Source of the DNA: Gammaproteobacteria bacterium
Lineage (GTDB): Bacteria; Pseudomonadota; Gammaproteobacteria; Pseudomonadales; Halieaceae
Assembly: GCA_030431585.1 (NCBI GenBank)
Contig: JAUIIQ010000006.1
Span: 1 to 38,959, forward strand
Reading direction: 5' to 3'
Length of the DNA: 38,959 nt
Shown here in pieces: positions 20,771 through 29,858 of this stretch (its first letter is position 1; each line of letters opens with the position of its first letter). The notes below the pieces were generated by a model. It was not told the DNA's origin and did no database searches. It saw only the letters and a list, made by a program, of their open reading frames with translations. A program made the position numbers and the translations under genes.

Positions 20771-23209
20771 ATGAGCTTTCTCTACTTTCTTCTGCGTACC
20801 ACCCTTCTGGGCCTGTTTGGCGGGCTCTGGCTGGCCGCCGGTATCTACCTCTATCTCAGTCCCAACCTGCCCGATGTGGAAACATTGCGCGATGTCAGGC
20901 TGCAAACACCGATGCGAGTCTACACCCGCGAAGGCGACCTGATCGGGCAGTTCGGGGAGCAGAAGCGCAGCCCGCTGTCTTACGAGCAGATTCCGCAACA
21001 GTTCGTGCAGGCACTGCTGGCTGCCGAGGACGATGGCTTTTTCGAACATCGGGGAATCGACGTCATGGGCCTGGCGCGGGCTGTGTCAGAGCTGCTGATA
21101 ACCGGGGAAAAAGGATCCGGGGGAAGCACCCTCACCATGCAGGTGGCGCGCAACTACTTCCTGTCGCTGGAAAAAACCTTCATGCGCAAGTTCAACGAGA
21201 TCCTCCTGGCGATTGAGATTGAGCGCGCGCTCAATAAGCAGGAAATATTCGAACTTTATTTCAACCGTGTATTTCTCGGACATCGCGCTTACGGCTTCGA
21301 GGCTGCTTCCCAGGTCTACTACGGCAAGGGCATTGCCGAACTCAGCCTCGCTCAACACGCCATGCTGGCGGGGATACCCAAAGCACCGTCGCGGAACAAC
21401 CCGGTCAGCGGCCCGACGCAGGGAGGTGAACGCCGTAACTGGATTCTCGGCCGCATGCTGGAGCTGGGTTATATCTCTCCGGCAGATCACGCGGCGGCCA
21501 TAGCCGCCCCGATCAGCGCCGAATTGCACGGTGCGCAGATCTCCTTCGCTGCGCACTATGCTGCCGAAATGGCCAGGCAGCAGATGCTGGAGCGCTACGG
21601 CATGTCTGCCTACAACGACGGCTATCATGTCTACACCACCATCAGCCGCCCGCTGCAGCAAGTGGCAAGGCAGGCGGTTGTGGAGGGGCTGCTCACCTAC
21701 GATAGCCGCCATGGTTATCGCGGGCCGGAACAAAGGTGGCCACTACCGGAAAGCCTCGATTCAGAGCCGGTCACCTACTGGCTGCAAAAGTTACAGCGCA
21801 TCCCCAGCATTGCCGATCTGACACCCATGGTTGTACTGGAAGTCCTCGACGATCGGGTGAAGTTACTGTCTGCAGAGGGTAGCGACTCGGAACTGCTCTG
21901 GGAAAATGGCATGTCCGAGCTGCGCCCCTATATCAGCGAAAACAGAACCGGGCCAGCTCCGCAAACTCCCGCTGACTTGTTCAGCCCCGGTGATCTGATA
22001 CGTGTTGCCCGCAACCCCGAGGGAAACTGGCAATTGGCGCAAGTACCCGCAGCACAGGCGGCGCTGGTGTCACTGCGGCCGCAGGACGGCGCTATCATCA
22101 GCATCGTCGGCGGCATGGGCTTCGAGCTCAGCAAATTCAACCGGGCAACCCAGGCAGAACGTCAACCCGGATCGAATTTCAAACCATTCCTCTACGCCGC
22201 CGCATTGGAAGCCGGCTTTACCGCAGCCAGCATCATCAACGACGCCCCGGTAGTGATGGAAGACAATTCACTGGAGGACATCTGGCGACCGGAAAACGAT
22301 GGCGGCAAATTCTATGGCCCCACCCGCTTGCGTGTGGCGCTGACCAAATCGCGCAATCTTGTATCCATTCGCCTGCTGCAGCAATTGGGTGTGCGCGAAC
22401 TGATCGACGCCGTGGGCCGTTACGGCTTTGACACCCAGAACTTCAACCCGGACCTGTCACTGGCACTGGGTACTCGCACCATGACCCCTCTGGAAGTGGC
22501 CACTGGCTACGCCATGATTGCCAATGGCGGCTATAAGGTGGAGCCCTACCTCATCGAGCGGGTAGAGAACATGGCAGGCGACGTCATCCACCAGGCCAGG
22601 CCGCTGACGGTATGCAGGGATTGCGACCAGCGACTGCCAGTCGAGACCACAGACGAGCTCAGCATGGAAGAAATACTGGCCCGTGACAGCATCGATGAGG
22701 CCGGCCCTCCGCCCGCTCCGCGAGTGATGGAAGAAAGAGTCAACTTTATCCTCGACAGCATTCTCAGGGACGTTATCACCCGCGGCACCGGCCGTCGTGC
22801 ACTGGTGCTGGAGCGCCGGGATATCGCCGGCAAAACAGGCACCACCAACGGCCCCATGGATGCCTGGTTCTCCGGCTACAATCGCGATGTGGTGACGACA
22901 ACCTGGGTGGGCTTTGACAGCTATACGCCGCTTGGCAGGAGAGAATTTGGCGGTACTGCAGCACTTCCCATATGGATCAATTACATGCGTGAGGCGTTAC
23001 GGGACAGCCCAGAACAGTCCAGACCCCTGCCGCCAGGGCTGGTGAACGTGCGTATAGACCCACAGACGGGCGCCCTCGCCGGATCGCGCCAGCCAGATGC
23101 CATTTTTGAGTACTTCCGTGAAGAGCACGTGCCCCGACAGTTGCACGAGGATGACCAGGGAGGCGGCACGCAACAGGGCACGGATGACCTGCTGAGGGAT
23201 ATTTTCTAA
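20771..23209 (+). CDS. ponA: Penicillin-binding protein 1A (bifunctional class A)
   Basis: An 812-residue peptidoglycan polymerase. The signal anchor is at residues 3-29. In the glycosyltransferase (GT51) domain EDDGFFEHRG holds catalytic E86, then GGSTLTMQVARN (117-128) and the RKFNEILLAIEIE motif follow. An OB-like insertion (about 310-425) precedes the transpeptidase domain with SxxK S468-K471 (QPGSNFK), SxN SRN (527-529) and KTG (688-690, GKTGTTNGP). All active-site residues are present. It is divergent from pilM, as in Pseudomonas. The ribosome site before the ATG is weak. Slightly shorter than E. coli PBP1a (850). Confidence 0.96.
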   Translation: MSFLYFLLRTTLLGLFGGLWLAAGIYLYLSPNLPDVETLRDVRLQTPMRVYTREGDLIGQFGEQKRSPLSYEQIPQQFVQALLAAEDDGFFEHRGIDVMGLARAVSELLITGEKGSGGSTLTMQVARNYFLSLEKTFMRKFNEILLAIEIERALNKQEIFELYFNRVFLGHRAYGFEAASQVYYGKGIAELSLAQHAMLAGIPKAPSRNNPVSGPTQGGERRNWILGRMLELGYISPADHAAAIAAPISAELHGAQISFAAHYAAEMARQQMLERYGMSAYNDGYHVYTTISRPLQQVARQAVVEGLLTYDSRHGYRGPEQRWPLPESLDSEPVTYWLQKLQRIPSIADLTPMVVLEVLDDRVKLLSAEGSDSELLWENGMSELRPYISENRTGPAPQTPADLFSPGDLIRVARNPEGNWQLAQVPAAQAALVSLRPQDGAIISIVGGMGFELSKFNRATQAERQPGSNFKPFLYAAALEAGFTAASIINDAPVVMEDNSLEDIWRPENDGGKFYGPTRLRVALTKSRNLVSIRLLQQLGVRELIDAVGRYGFDTQNFNPDLSLALGTRTMTPLEVATGYAMIANGGYKVEPYLIERVENMAGDVIHQARPLTVCRDCDQRLPVETTDELSMEEILARDSIDEAGPPPAPRVMEERVNFILDSILRDVITRGTGRRALVLERRDIAGKTGTTNGPMDAWFSGYNRDVVTTTWVGFDSYTPLGRREFGGTAALPIWINYMREALRDSPEQSRPLPPGLVNVRIDPQTGALAGSRQPDAIFEYFREEHVPRQLHEDDQGGGTQQGTDDLLRDIF

Positions 23210-23240
23210 GGAGCCAGCCCCGGAGGCGCCGACTTTTGCT

Positions 23241-23256
23241 GCGGCCTACAGGCCGG
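23241..23256. repeat. 16-bp imperfect palindrome at the maeB stop
   Basis: GCGGCCTACAGGCCGG spans the maeB stop codon between convergent ponA and maeB. It differs at two of 16 positions from the palindrome at 1741-1756. No T-run follows on either strand. Confidence 0.5.
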
Positions 23257-24496
23257 GTGCGTAATCCTCGGGTAATGGCACACCGGCCACTCCACTTTCC
23301 ACCGCGGCCCTGGCCACCGCGGGAGCCAGGCGACTGAGCAGGCGACTGTCCAGCGGCTTGGGGATAATGTAATCAGGACCAAATTCCAGCGATTGCAAAT
23401 CGCAGGCTGCCAACACCGCCGGGGTGACCGGCTCGCGCGTCAATTCGCAAAGAGCGTGTACCGCCGCTACTTTCATTTCTTCATTTATACAGCTCGCGCG
23501 CACGTCCAGGGCGCCGCGAAAAATGAACGGGAAGCCCAGCACATTGTTTACCTGATTGGGGTAATCAGAGCGACCGGTGGCAATAATCAGGTCGTTGCGG
23601 GTCTGCAAAGCCAGTTCCGGTTTGATTTCAGGGTCCGGGTTCGAGCAGGCAAAGACAATCGGCTTTTCGGCCATTGAATTCAACATATCGGTACTTAGCA
23701 GATCGGCACCTGACAGGCCGATAAAAACGTCGGCACCAGCAATCGCGTCGGACAGGCTGCGCTTGTCGGTGTGGTTGGCAAACTCCTGCTTATAGGCATT
23801 GACGCCCTCCCTGCCGTCGTAAATCACACCACGGCGATCCAGCATGAAGATGTTGTCGCGGCGGGCACCCAGGCTGACCAGCAAACGCATGCAGGCGATG
23901 GCAGCTGCACCGGCACCAAGACAGGTGATAACAGCATCCTCCAGACGCTTGCCCTGGATTTCCAGCGCATTTACCAGGCCCGCCGCAGTCACAATAGCGG
24001 TACCATGCTGGTCATCATGAAAGACCGGAATGTTGCAGCGCTCTATCAACGCGGATTCTATCTCAAAGCACTCCGGCGCTTTGATATCCTCAAGATTGAT
24101 ACCGCCGAAGGTATCGGCTATGCGCTCCACCGTATCGATGAATTCTTCCGCGTCCTCGGTATCCACCTCGATGTCGATAGAGTTGATACCGGCAAACCGC
24201 TTGAACAGCAGTGCCTTGCCTTCCATCACGGGTTTACTCGCCAGTGGACCGAGATTGCCCAGCCCGAGCACTGCCGTGCCATTGCTGATCACCGCAACCA
24301 GATTCCCCTTACCCGTATAGCGATAGGCATTGTCCCTGTCGGCCGCAATGGCCCTGCAAGGCTCGGCAACGCCCGGGCTATAGGCTAGAGCCAGATCCTG
24401 CTGGGTTTCGGCAGCGGTTGTCAGTTCCACGCTGATCTTACCGGGCGTAGGCTCGGCATGATAGGCGAGTGCGGCTTGGTTCAGATCCTTGGACAT
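23246..24496 (-). CDS. maeB: NADP-type malic enzyme (malate dehydrogenase, decarboxylating)
   Basis: A 416-residue enzyme converting malate to pyruvate, CO2 and reduced nicotinamide cofactor. Visible features are LALAYSPGVAEPCRAI (malic N-domain), GKALLFKRFAGINSIDIEVD, the metal-binding and substrate region NLEDIKAPECFEIE, HDDQHGTAIV, and the cofactor fold TCLGAGAAAIACMRLL (about 193-208). It is the short form, without the C-terminal phosphotransacetylase-like domain of E. coli MaeB (759 aa). In Pseudomonas the same gene sits next to ponA and rpmE. Cofactor preference (NADP or NAD) is inferred from family only. Confidence 0.92.
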   Translation of the reverse strand: MSKDLNQAALAYHAEPTPGKISVELTTAAETQQDLALAYSPGVAEPCRAIAADRDNAYRYTGKGNLVAVISNGTAVLGLGNLGPLASKPVMEGKALLFKRFAGINSIDIEVDTEDAEEFIDTVERIADTFGGINLEDIKAPECFEIESALIERCNIPVFHDDQHGTAIVTAAGLVNALEIQGKRLEDAVITCLGAGAAAIACMRLLVSLGARRDNIFMLDRRGVIYDGREGVNAYKQEFANHTDKRSLSDAIAGADVFIGLSGADLLSTDMLNSMAEKPIVFACSNPDPEIKPELALQTRNDLIIATGRSDYPNQVNNVLGFPFIFRGALDVRASCINEEMKVAAVHALCELTREPVTPAVLAACDLQSLEFGPDYIIPKPLDSRLLSRLAPAVARAAVESGVAGVPLPEDYAPGL

Positions 24497-24526
24497 GGGT
24501 TGCGCCTGGGTGAAAAATGGGTTCCG

Positions 24527-24555
24527 AGGATATAGAAAAGCCCCGGGGGTAACAA
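24527..24555 (-). promoter_or_regulatory. Possible promoter for maeB
   Basis: On the minus strand TTGTTA (24555-24550) and TATCCT (24532-24527) are 17 bp apart, each 4/6 to consensus, inside the 79-bp gap between the nuclease and maeB. It may give maeB its own transcript. Confidence 0.35.
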
Positions 24556-24575
24556 GGTGACTAATTTACCCAAAG

Positions 24576-25403
24576 TCACAGTCGCTGCAGCATGTCGGGG
24601 TGGCCGAGATTGATCATCCACCAGTCTCCCCGCATGGGTATCAGCCAGCCTCGCACTTCAACATGACGACCGTGCAGGGAGCGCAAATCTTCCTGCGAAA
24701 ACAGTCGTCTGGCGTCTCCGTCAATCTGTACGCCGAGCTTCCCCCCCAGCTGCACCCACCACCCGTTCTGCTTGAACGACACCCGGGTCACGCGATCACG
24801 CACGCGCACAAACCCGCCCTGGTCACGGCCCAGTTCTGCCACACCGCGAGCAGCAAATGCAGGCTCACTCCAGACGCCTGCCCGCGCAAGTCGAGCGGCA
24901 TCGTCCAGCTCACTCAGGCAGGCCGCGTAGCGCGTATTGGGGGCGATGGCCACGTGAAAACCCAGGCCCGAGGCAATCAATTGCCCCGACAGGCTGTTGC
25001 CTTCCCCGTCGAAAGCATAGGCCAACCGTCGCCCATGGCGGTCGCGACCCTGGGCACCGTCCTGAAGCCAGACTTGTCGCGAGGTACCCAGCATGGCAGT
25101 GAGCGCTGACCTGGCTTCGCGGGCCAGAGGTTCATCGACGCCGCCATCGCGGCCCAGCTCGGGCGTGTTGACCCCTATCAGCCGGACCCTGTCACCACCG
25201 ACCAGGTGTAAGGTATCCCCATCTACCACGCGCTCCACGATGCGCTGCTCCAGGACGGAAGTCTGCGCCTGGCAGGTCAGTTGCCGGGCAACCCCCTCCG
25301 CAGCCTGCTCACTGCGAGAACAGGCGGCGACAAGCAGGCATAAAAAAAGCGCCGGTCCAACATGAATCCGGCGCTTTCCTGATACTGCGGCCAAGCGCAG
25401 CAC
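24576..25403 (-). CDS. Thermonuclease-family (SNase-like) lipoprotein
   Basis: A 275-residue predicted lipoprotein. It has a basic N-terminus, a hydrophobic core VGPALFLCLLVA and lipobox LVAAC (C28). The SNase fold runs from about 54 to 175: VDGDTLHL, RVRLIGVNTPE (R74 and E82) and RDRHGRRLAY (R125) match the catalytic Arg/Glu/Arg of staphylococcal nuclease. A second beta-rich domain (about 185-275; VSFKQNGWWVQLGGKLGVQI, VEVRGWLIPMRGDWWM) looks OB-like and could bind nucleic acid. The only start that keeps the signal peptide is the GTG at 25403 (or a TTG at codon 4). It lies 8 bp after the rpmE stop without a clear ribosome site, so translation is probably coupled. The rpmE terminator lies within codons 9-21. 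Confidence 0.82.
   Translation of the reverse strand: MLRLAAVSGKRRIHVGPALFLCLLVAACSRSEQAAEGVARQLTCQAQTSVLEQRIVERVVDGDTLHLVGGDRVRLIGVNTPELGRDGGVDEPLAREARSALTAMLGTSRQVWLQDGAQGRDRHGRRLAYAFDGEGNSLSGQLIASGLGFHVAIAPNTRYAACLSELDDAARLARAGVWSEPAFAARGVAELGRDQGGFVRVRDRVTRVSFKQNGWWVQLGGKLGVQIDGDARRLFSQEDLRSLHGRHVEVRGWLIPMRGDWWMINLGHPDMLQRL
25341..25377 (-). terminator. Rho-independent terminator of rpmE, inside the nuclease gene
   Basis: On the minus strand AAAGCGCCGG (25377-25368), a 12-nt loop and CCGGCGCTTT (25355-25346) form a 10-bp stem followed by a run of seven T (25348-25342). It is the clearest intrinsic terminator in the window. It lies 35 bp past the rpmE stop, and its T-run encodes Leu-Phe-Leu of the nuclease signal peptide. 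Confidence 0.85.
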
Positions 25404-25411
25404 GGTGTCTG

Positions 25412-25627
25412 CTAGCGCTTGCTGCCGCGGCTGCCAAAGCGTTTCTTGAAGCGATCAACACGGCCGCCGGAATCGACGATTTTCTGCTTGCCAGTGAAGA
25501 ACGGGTGGCACTGCGAACACACGTCGATGTGAATGTCCTTACACAGCGTAGAGCGTGTCTCGATCTTGTTGCCACAGCTGCAGGTCGCTGTGATCGCCTC
25601 GTACTTGGGGTGAATATCTGTTTGCAT
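25412..25627 (-). CDS. rpmE: 50S ribosomal protein L31 (zinc-binding type)
   Basis: A 71-residue ribosomal protein that bridges the large and small subunits. All four zinc cysteines are present (C16, C18, C37, C40), so this is the C+ form, the one displaced by the C- paralogue under zinc starvation in many bacteria. The ATG at 25627 has GAGGAG seven bases upstream; longer in-frame extensions are not supported. It ends in a basic tail ([12 protein letters not shown]). Divergent from priA, as in Pseudomonas and E. coli. Confidence 0.96.
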   Translation of the reverse strand: MQTDIHPKYEAITATCSCGNKIETRSTLCKDIHIDVCSQCHPFFTGKQKIVDSGGRVDRFKKRFGSRGSKR

Positions 25628-25737
25628 GGTCAAGCTCCTCGCTGTCTGATGCCGCCACCCGAACCGTTGCCGGGCACCGCATCGCGTTACTGGAGTCGGC
25701 GGCCTGAAGGCACGGTCCAGAGAAAAAATAGGCGCGC

Positions 25738-25765
25738 ATCTTACCAGACACAGCCGGTTTGGCAA
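25738..25765 (-). promoter_or_regulatory. Promoter for rpmE, giving a ~100-nt leader
   Basis: On the minus strand TTGCCA (25765-25760) and TAAGAT (25743-25738) are 16 bp apart, with a TGG extended -10 just before the second hexamer. Transcription from about 25731 leaves a leader of roughly 104 nt before the ATG. The leader is GC-rich with several possible hairpins. Confidence 0.55.
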
Positions 25766-25839
25766 GAAGTTAAAACAGGGCATTTTCAACCTCGGTGGGA
25801 CCAGCGGCTCTTTCACCGTGGCCTCCCCCGTCTGCGGGT

Positions 25840-25848
25840 TGCTATACT
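25840..25848 (+). promoter_or_regulatory. Extended -10 promoter for priA
   Basis: TGC-TATACT at 25840-25848 is an extended -10 (TGn plus a 5/6 hexamer) with a poor -35, predicting a start about 40 bp before the priA ATG at 25894. Confidence 0.5.
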
Positions 25849-25893
25849 CTCGCTACATTCGACCGTCACCCTCAAGCCAACTCAAGGGCCATC

Positions 25894-28083
25894 ATGCCTG
25901 TACTCAAACTGGCCATTCCCACGCCCTTGAGAACTCTGTTTGATTACCTCCCGCCCGATAACGTTGAGGCAGAAGCGCTGAAGCCCGGCGTGCGCCTGCA
26001 CGTCCCGTTTGGAAAACGCCAGGTAACAGGCTATCTGGTTGAGCTGAGCGCTGACAGCAAGCTGGGGCAAAGCGCATTGAAGCAGGCGACTGCTTTGCTG
26101 GATTCCGGACCGCTGCTCAGTCCCGGCGTCCTGGCCCTGTGCAATTGGGCGACCCACTATTACCAGCATCCGCCCGGGGAGGTCTTTCAGGCAGCCTTTC
26201 CCAAGGCAATGCGACAGGGGCGCGCGCACCGCAGTAACGATGAAGCCGGCTGGGAATTGAGCAACCGTGGCAAAGGGCTGCCGTCAGGGGCCCTAGCCCG
26301 CTCCCCCAAACAGGCCCTGGCGCTGAAAATGCTGCAGGATAGCAAGCAGCTGGGCACAAACAGCCTGAAACAGGCCGGGATCCAGTCCCCGATTCTGAAG
26401 ACATTGCAGGATAAAGGGCTTATCCAGCGCTGCGAGATCAACCACGGCGACAGCGCTGCCGCAATTGGCGAGGCACTCAACCCCAGCGCCGAACAGGCAA
26501 AGGTGCTGGCCGGCATGCGCGCCAACGACCGCGGCTTCAGCTGCCATCTCGTTGAAGGCGTTACCGGTAGCGGCAAAACGGAGATCTACCTGCAGCGCAT
26601 AGCAGACTGCCTCGAAAGGGGAGACCAGGCTCTGGTGCTGATCCCGGAAATAGGGCTTACACCGCAGACCCTCGCGCGCTTCAACAGTCGCTTCAGGGCC
26701 GAGATCGCGGTACTGCACTCCGGGCTCAGTGACGCCCAGCGTTACCGCGCCTGGGAGGCGGCACGCAGTGGCAGCGCACACATTGTCATTGGCACGCGAT
26801 CGGCCGTGTTCACCAGTCTGGCGCGACCGGGGCTGATAGTCGTCGACGAGGAGCATGACCAGTCGTTCAAACAGCAGGACGGCTTCCGCTACTCTGCCAG
26901 GGACGTGGCTGTAAAGCGCGCACAACTGGAGGGCTGTCCCATCATACTGGGCAGTGCGACACCGTCGCTGGAAAGCCTGCACAATGCGCTGCAGGGGCGT
27001 TATATCCATCACCGCCTGCGCGAGCGTGCCGGGAGCAGCCAGTTGCCCACCCTGGAAGCCGTGGACATCAGGAAGTCCCCCCTGCAGGCCGGATTCTCGC
27101 CTGCCTTGCTGCAGGCGATAGAACACAGTCTGCAGAACCGGCAGCAGGTATTGCTATTCCTCAACCGGCGGGGATATGCGCCCACCCTGCAGTGCCATGA
27201 CTGCGGCTGGGTCGCGGAATGCCCGGCATGCGATGCCAGGCTCACCCTGCACCGAAAACAGCGACGATTGCGCTGCCACCATTGCGGCACCACCCGTCCC
27301 GTGCTGCAGCGCTGCCCACAATGCCGCAGCGACCAGCTGCTCTCTCTTGGGCTGGGCACAGAACAGGCGGAGGAATGGCTGGCACATCACCTCAGCCAGT
27401 GGCCGCTATACCGCGTAGACAGTGACTCCATGCAGGGACGAGAGTCGATGCAGACACTTGTTGATCAGATCAATCGCGGAGACCCCTGTATCTTGCTGGG
27501 CACGCAGATGCTCACCAAAGGTCACCATTTCCCCGCTGTGTCGCTGGTCGGCGTCATCGACATGGATGCCATGCTGTTCAGCACCGACTTCCGCGGTGAA
27601 GAGCGGGCTGCTCAGTTGCTGACGCAGGTAGCCGGGCGCGCGGGGCGCGCGGATACGCCCGGGCGCGTGCTGCTGCAAACGCACCATCCGGACCACCCCA
27701 CACTGATGGCCATGCTTACGCAAAATTATCACCAGCAGGCCCTTTCCATGCTGGAACGACGGTGCCAGAGCGCGCTGCCGCCCGCAGGACAATTGCTTAT
27801 CGCGCGCAGCGACTGTACCGACGCAGAATACGGAGAACAGTTTCTTGGCAAGCTGCGCGCCGCAGCCCAGGCGCAGTTGCCCACCGGAATAACGATGATA
27901 GGCCCGCTACCTGCTCCCATGCAGCGACGCGCCGGACGCTTTCGCAGTCAACTACTGGTGCACACGGCCGAGCGCAGACTGTCCCGCCTTGCCGCGAAAG
28001 TACTGGTTGAGCTGGCCCAGCAACAAAGCGTATCCAGGGGGTTGAACTGGTCGCTGGATGTGGATCCCCAGGACATGTTCTGA
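25894..28083 (+). CDS. priA: Primosomal protein N' (replication restart helicase PriA)
   Basis: A 729-residue (E. coli 732) 3'-5' superfamily-2 helicase that reloads the replisome at collapsed forks. The N-terminal 3'-DNA-binding domain is about 1-100. Walker A is GVTGSGKT (222-229), Walker B/motif II DEEH (318-321), and motif III GSATPS (353-358). Two zinc sites are visible as C434-C437-C461-C464 and C443-C446-C474-C477. Motif V/VI regions are [12 protein letters not shown] and QVAGRAGRA. The start at 25894 has AAGGG five bases upstream and gives the family N-terminus; the frame is open to 25795, but that extension would reach past the predicted promoter. Confidence 0.96.
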   Translation: MPVLKLAIPTPLRTLFDYLPPDNVEAEALKPGVRLHVPFGKRQVTGYLVELSADSKLGQSALKQATALLDSGPLLSPGVLALCNWATHYYQHPPGEVFQAAFPKAMRQGRAHRSNDEAGWELSNRGKGLPSGALARSPKQALALKMLQDSKQLGTNSLKQAGIQSPILKTLQDKGLIQRCEINHGDSAAAIGEALNPSAEQAKVLAGMRANDRGFSCHLVEGVTGSGKTEIYLQRIADCLERGDQALVLIPEIGLTPQTLARFNSRFRAEIAVLHSGLSDAQRYRAWEAARSGSAHIVIGTRSAVFTSLARPGLIVVDEEHDQSFKQQDGFRYSARDVAVKRAQLEGCPIILGSATPSLESLHNALQGRYIHHRLRERAGSSQLPTLEAVDIRKSPLQAGFSPALLQAIEHSLQNRQQVLLFLNRRGYAPTLQCHDCGWVAECPACDARLTLHRKQRRLRCHHCGTTRPVLQRCPQCRSDQLLSLGLGTEQAEEWLAHHLSQWPLYRVDSDSMQGRESMQTLVDQINRGDPCILLGTQMLTKGHHFPAVSLVGVIDMDAMLFSTDFRGEERAAQLLTQVAGRAGRADTPGRVLLQTHHPDHPTLMAMLTQNYHQQALSMLERRCQSALPPAGQLLIARSDCTDAEYGEQFLGKLRAAAQAQLPTGITMIGPLPAPMQRRAGRFRSQLLVHTAERRLSRLAAKVLVELAQQQSVSRGLNWSLDVDPQDMF

Positions 28084-28085
28084 AC

Positions 28086-28114
28086 TGGCCAATGGGCCGG
28101 GTTCCAGCGATAAT
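28086..28114 (+). promoter_or_regulatory. Possible promoter for argS
   Basis: TGGCCA (28086-28091) and GATAAT (28109-28114) are 17 bp apart. The -10 matches 5/6, the -35 is weak. It lies directly after the priA stop. Confidence 0.3.
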
Positions 28115-28172
28115 GCCCCCCTTGCGACCCGGCCACACCGGGCCCACGACAGAGACAGGTAGCTTCCCCCCA

Positions 28173-29858
28173 ATGAAGGAACACATCACCGGGCTGATTG
28201 AGCAGGCGCTGGATGCGCTGATTGCGCAGGGCCAATTACCCGCAGACATCACACCGCAGATACAGATAGACCACACCCGCGATAAAAGCCACGGTGATTT
28301 CGCCAGCAATATTGCACTGACCCTGGCCAAATCGGCCCGAAGGCCCCCCCGCGATCTGGCAACACAAATTTGCGAGGCCCTGCCCTCATCTGATCTGCTG
28401 ACGCGCACCGAGATTGCGGGCCCGGGGTTCATCAACTTTTTTCTCTCTGACAGCAGCAACCAGGCGGTGGTGCGCAGCATTCTTGAACAAGGCGACCGGT
28501 TCGGGCACAGCGACGTGGGCCAGGGCAGACGTGTGCAGGTGGAGTTTGTCTCAGCCAACCCCACCGGCCCGCTGCACGTGGGCCACGGGCGCGGCGCTGC
28601 TGTGGGAGACAGTCTCTGCCGCTTGCTGGCAGCCACCGGCTGGGATGTCGCCAGCGAGTTTTACTACAACGACGCGGGCGCCCAGATCGATAATCTGGCG
28701 CGTTCGGTGCAAGCGCGCTGCCTGGGCCTTACCCCGGAAAGCCCGGAGTGGCCGGATGACGGGTATCGCGGCAGCTATATCGGCGATGTGGCACGCTCTT
28801 ACCTGGCCGGAGACGCAATAGACGCCCAGGACCAGCATGCTACGGGGGCTGCGGACCCCAATGACCTGGACGCAATTCGCAAGTTTGCCGTCGCCTACCT
28901 GCGGCGCGAGCAGGACCTCGACCTCAAGGCCTTTGCCGTGCACTTCGACCTCTACTTTCTCGAGTCTTCTCTTTACCAAAGCGGGGCTGTGGAGGAGACA
29001 GTGGAACGGTTGGTCGCCAACGGCCACACCTACGAAAAGGACGGCGCGCTGTGGCTGCGTACCACCGATTTCGGCGACGACAAAGACCGTGTGATGCGCA
29101 AAACTGACGGCGGCTATACCTATTTCCTGCCGGATGTTGCCTATCACCTGAATAAATGGGAGCGCGGCTTCCAGCGCGTCATCAATGAACAGGGCGCGGA
29201 CCATCACAGCACCGTGACTCGCGTGCGGGCCGGGCTGCAAGCACTGCAGCAGGGGATTCCCGAAGGCTGGCCCGACTACGTGCTGCACCAGATGGTCACC
29301 GTTATGCGGGACGGCGAGGAAGTGAAAATATCCAAGCGCGCGGGCAGCTACGTCACGCTGCGCGAGCTCATCGACGAGGTTGGCCGTGATGCAACACGCT
29401 ACTTCCTGGTGGCCAGAGGCCCGAGCTCACAGCTAACCTTCGACATCGACCTGGCACTGTCACAGAGCAATGACAACCCCGTTTTCTACATCCAGTACGC
29501 GCATGCCCGCGTCTGCTCGATCTTGCGCAAGCTGACGGAACAGGGCGACAGCTGGGACGCTGACAGCGGCCTGGGCAGCCTGCAAGAGCTGCAGGAAGAG
29601 CATGAAAAAGCCCTGCTGCGACGCCTCGACCGCTTCCCGGAGGTGGTGGCCAATGCCGCTGCGACCCTCGAGCCGCACACAGTGGCTAACTATCTGAAGG
29701 AGTTGGCGGGCGACTTCCATGCCTGGTACAACGCTCACAAGACCCTGGTGGACGACAAGCCGCTGCGCGATGCGCGCCTGGCCTTGTCTGCCGCCACGCG
29801 GCAGGTGATAGCCAACGGCCTGGCGCTGTTGGGTGTGTCCGCCCCAGAGTCAATGTAA
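28173..29858 (+). CDS. argS: Arginyl-tRNA synthetase
   Basis: A 561-residue class I synthetase charging tRNA-Arg. The N-terminal Add-1 domain that recognises the tRNA D-loop is about 1-110. The HIGH motif is HVGH (135-138) in [15 protein letters not shown], and [10 protein letters not shown] is the KMSKS-equivalent. The C-terminal alpha-helical anticodon-binding domain ends in the typical [12 protein letters not shown]. The start at 28173 gives the standard length; upstream in-frame codons to 28092 have no family support. The nearest ribosome-binding match (AGGT) is weak and distant. The stop abuts the next ATG with no gap. Confidence 0.96.
   Translation: MKEHITGLIEQALDALIAQGQLPADITPQIQIDHTRDKSHGDFASNIALTLAKSARRPPRDLATQICEALPSSDLLTRTEIAGPGFINFFLSDSSNQAVVRSILEQGDRFGHSDVGQGRRVQVEFVSANPTGPLHVGHGRGAAVGDSLCRLLAATGWDVASEFYYNDAGAQIDNLARSVQARCLGLTPESPEWPDDGYRGSYIGDVARSYLAGDAIDAQDQHATGAADPNDLDAIRKFAVAYLRREQDLDLKAFAVHFDLYFLESSLYQSGAVEETVERLVANGHTYEKDGALWLRTTDFGDDKDRVMRKTDGGYTYFLPDVAYHLNKWERGFQRVINEQGADHHSTVTRVRAGLQALQQGIPEGWPDYVLHQMVTVMRDGEEVKISKRAGSYVTLRELIDEVGRDATRYFLVARGPSSQLTFDIDLALSQSNDNPVFYIQYAHARVCSILRKLTEQGDSWDADSGLGSLQELQEEHEKALLRRLDRFPEVVANAAATLEPHTVANYLKELAGDFHAWYNAHKTLVDDKPLRDARLALSAATRQVIANGLALLGVSAPESM

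Noticed and set aside
24541-24549. Possible terminator CCCCGGGGG between nuclease and maeB
   Set aside because: The palindrome has no loop, so it cannot form an RNA hairpin.
25795-25893. N-terminal extension of PriA
   Set aside because: Reads through the extended -10 promoter and has no similarity to the PriA N-terminus; the ATG at 25894 fits the family and has AAGGG.
26293-27126. 277-codon open frame on the minus strand
   Set aside because: Antisense to the helicase domain of priA; no ribosome site and no recognisable domain.
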